Program-made: the position numbers and the translations under genes
Notes under the pieces: generated by a model
Database searches by the model: none
What the model was told of the DNA's origin: nothing
The model's input: only the letters and a program-made list of their open reading frames with translations
DNA from: Vibrio quintilis
Lineage (GTDB): Bacteria; Pseudomonadota; Gammaproteobacteria; Enterobacterales; Vibrionaceae
Assembly: GCF_024529975.1 (NCBI RefSeq)
Contig: NZ_AP024898.1
Location: forward strand, 186,001-250,000
DNA length: 64,000 nt
Reading direction: 5' to 3'
Shown: positions 62,654-64,000 of the stretch, one piece after another
Layout: every line of letters starts with the position of its first letter
Position numbering within the stretch: the first letter of the stretch is position 1

Positions 62654-63354
62654 TCAATCTGAATAATCTGGTTGTCGGTTACCAGGGGAAAGGCCTGACA
62701 GAACCGGTCAGCGGTAGTTTTGAGCAAGGCAGCTTAACTGCCATTATGGGAGAAAACGGCACCGGTAAATCCACCTTACTGAAAACGATTTGCGGCCTGC
62801 TGGCGCCGGTTTCCGGGCATGTGTCTTTTCATCAGAACGTTCAGGCTGAAATGTCGTGGCTGCCGCAGCAGGCAGATATTGACCGCAGTTTTCCCATCAG
62901 TGTGTTTGATGTGGTGTCGATGGGATGCTGGCCGGGGCGCCGGATGATATCGGCATTAACCCGTGCTGATACCGAACGGATTAATGCGGCCTTAGACACC
63001 ACGGGGATTCGTGATTTGGCTGATTACAGTGTAAATCGTCTTTCCGGCGGGCAGTTTCAGCGTATGTTATTTGCCCGGCTGCTGGTGCAGGATGCGCCGG
63101 TGATGCTGATGGATGAACCCTTTACCGGCATTGATGCGCAAACGCAGGAGATGCTGATTGCTTTGATTGGTCAGCTCCACCGGGCGGGGAAAACCATCAT
63201 TACCGTACTGCATAATCCGGAAATGGTGCATACCTTCTTTCCGCAGACACTGGTGATCAATCACAGCTGTTTTCACTGGGGAAAAACCAGTGAGGTGTTA
63301 TCACAATGTGGCCTGTTTCATCCGCAGTCCGGCGTGAGCCTTCGTTTCGGGTAA
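62650..63354 (+). CDS. Zinc ABC transporter ATPase (ZnuC-like)
   Basis: A 234-residue ABC ATPase. Motifs: Walker A GENGTGKST (about residue 36), Q-loop in WLPQQADIDRSF, signature LSGGQFQR (about residue 128), Walker B VMLMDEP and the switch His in VLHNPEM. The Q-loop style and length fit the metal-uptake ATPases (ZnuC/MntB type). ATG 62650 overlaps the small membrane ORF. The Zur box upstream points to zinc. A longer frame from 62488 would read through the leader ORF and is not needed. Confidence 0.9.
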   Translation: MINLNNLVVGYQGKGLTEPVSGSFEQGSLTAIMGENGTGKSTLLKTICGLLAPVSGHVSFHQNVQAEMSWLPQQADIDRSFPISVFDVVSMGCWPGRRMISALTRADTERINAALDTTGIRDLADYSVNRLSGGQFQRMLFARLLVQDAPVMLMDEPFTGIDAQTQEMLIALIGQLHRAGKTIITVLHNPEMVHTFFPQTLVINHSCFHWGKTSEVLSQCGLFHPQSGVSLRFG

Positions 63355-63375
63355 ACGGGTCAAAGAGGAAAAACA

Positions 63376-64000
63376 ATGACGATGCATATTCTGGATGCTT
63401 TTGCCCAGTTTGGTTTTATGCGCCGCTCTCTGGTGGCTTGTCTGGCTTTATCGGTCAGCCTGACCCCGCTGGGCGTGTTTTTACTGCTGCGCCGGATGAG
63501 CCTGATTGGGGATGCGTTATCTCATGCGGTACTGCCTGGTGTGGCGATTGGTTATCTGTGTGCCGGGATGTCTCTGATCGCGATGGGGATTGGCGGATTT
63601 GTGGCCGGTCTGCTGGTTGCCATGAGTTCCAGCTGGATCAGCTCGGCAACCCGGCTGCATGAAGATTCAACCTTCGCCGGGCTTTATTTAGGCTCGCTGG
63701 CGTTAGGTGTGACGCTGGTTTCTCTGCGTAGTACCGGTGTGGACTTATTACATTTGTTATTTGGCTCCCTGCTGGCGGTGGATAACGATGCAATTATTTT
63801 TATTGGCATGATTACTTCGGTCACTTTGCTGCTGCTGGCACTGTTTTACCGGGCGATCGTGTTTGAATCTTTTAATGCGGCGTTTTTTCAGGTTCGGTCG
63901 AAGCGTTTTCCGTCATTGATTCACGGGCTGTTTATGGCGTTAGTCGTGATGAATTTAGTCGCCGGGTTTCAGATTCTCGGAACGCTGATGACCGTCGGAT
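63376..64000 (+). CDS. Zinc ABC transporter permease (ABC-3 family), cut by window end
   Basis: The frame from ATG 63376 (AGAGGAA upstream) stays open to the window end, 208 codons. It reads MTMHILDAFAQFGFMRRSLV and SLTPLGVFLLLRRMSLIGDA then LSHAVLPGVAIGYL, the typical start of ZnuB/MntC-type permeases (GDALSHAVLPGVA). At least six hydrophobic segments are visible. It follows the ATPase by 21 bp. A periplasmic binding protein is expected elsewhere in the operon. Confidence 0.92.
   Translation, partial: MTMHILDAFAQFGFMRRSLVACLALSVSLTPLGVFLLLRRMSLIGDALSHAVLPGVAIGYLCAGMSLIAMGIGGFVAGLLVAMSSSWISSATRLHEDSTFAGLYLGSLALGVTLVSLRSTGVDLLHLLFGSLLAVDNDAIIFIGMITSVTLLLLALFYRAIVFESFNAAFFQVRSKRFPSLIHGLFMALVVMNLVAGFQILGTLMTVG

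Overview
The window looks like a chromosomal segment from a Vibrio-like gammaproteobacterium. The evidence is an OmpK-type (Tsx family) porin with a CRP site, several integron attC sites of the Vibrio kind, Vibrio-style short palindromic repeats, a KdgM-like porin with a pectinesterase, and a Zur-controlled zinc transporter. Species cannot be fixed from sequence alone.

Region 1 (1-33396) is the 3' part of a large non-ribosomal peptide synthetase (NRPS) cluster, all on the + strand. Three giant synthetases (the first cut by the window edge) carry nine complete modules plus the tail of a tenth. They are followed by a tandem thioesterase and a SyrD/PvdE-type cyclic-peptide exporter, and the unit closes with a rho-independent terminator. 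Specificity residues read by eye suggest ...-D-Ser-Ser-Val-D-(Val-like)-(aromatic-like?)-Thr-Ile-D-(unknown)-Ser-release, so a cyclic (lipo)depsipeptide is a reasonable guess. Two ~1.75 kb adenylation-thiolation segments are almost identical between module 2 and module 9, and several in-frame minisatellites sit in loop regions.

Region 2 (33397-35570) holds copies of a ~0.5 kb multi-hairpin repeat whose stems change in a compensatory way between copies. A single integron gene cassette lies between two copies.

Region 3 (35471-46050) is a type I restriction-modification island. It has a pair of identical-design operators, a half-size HsdS, HsdM, a DUF1016/YhcG nuclease-like protein, a full HsdS, a second DUF1016 protein, a DUF6933 protein, HsdR and a YgjP-type metallopeptidase. 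The first DUF1016 gene is flanked by a duplicated hsdM tail, which suggests it was inserted between hsdM and hsdS.

Region 4 (46132-50100) holds ompK on the minus strand, IS3 and IS256 remnants, a second integron cassette encoding a secreted protein, and a nucleotidyltransferase-HEPN fusion protein. Region 5 (50249-54000) is a pectin-related pair: a secreted pectinesterase and a KdgM-like porin facing away from each other across 1.3 kb of AT-rich non-coding DNA.

Region 6 (53971-58964) is patchy accessory DNA: a DUF2784 fragment, a third cassette, an HxlR regulator divergent from MAPEG, membrane-protein and GFA genes, another structured repeat, a possible fourth cassette with a translationally coupled leader ORF, and an NTF2-like protein. 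Region 7 (59128-61750) encodes a LruC-domain exported protein with a poly-Gly lipoprotein. Region 8 (61921-64000) has an aconitase fragment and then a Zur box heading a zinc ABC transporter operon that runs out of the window.
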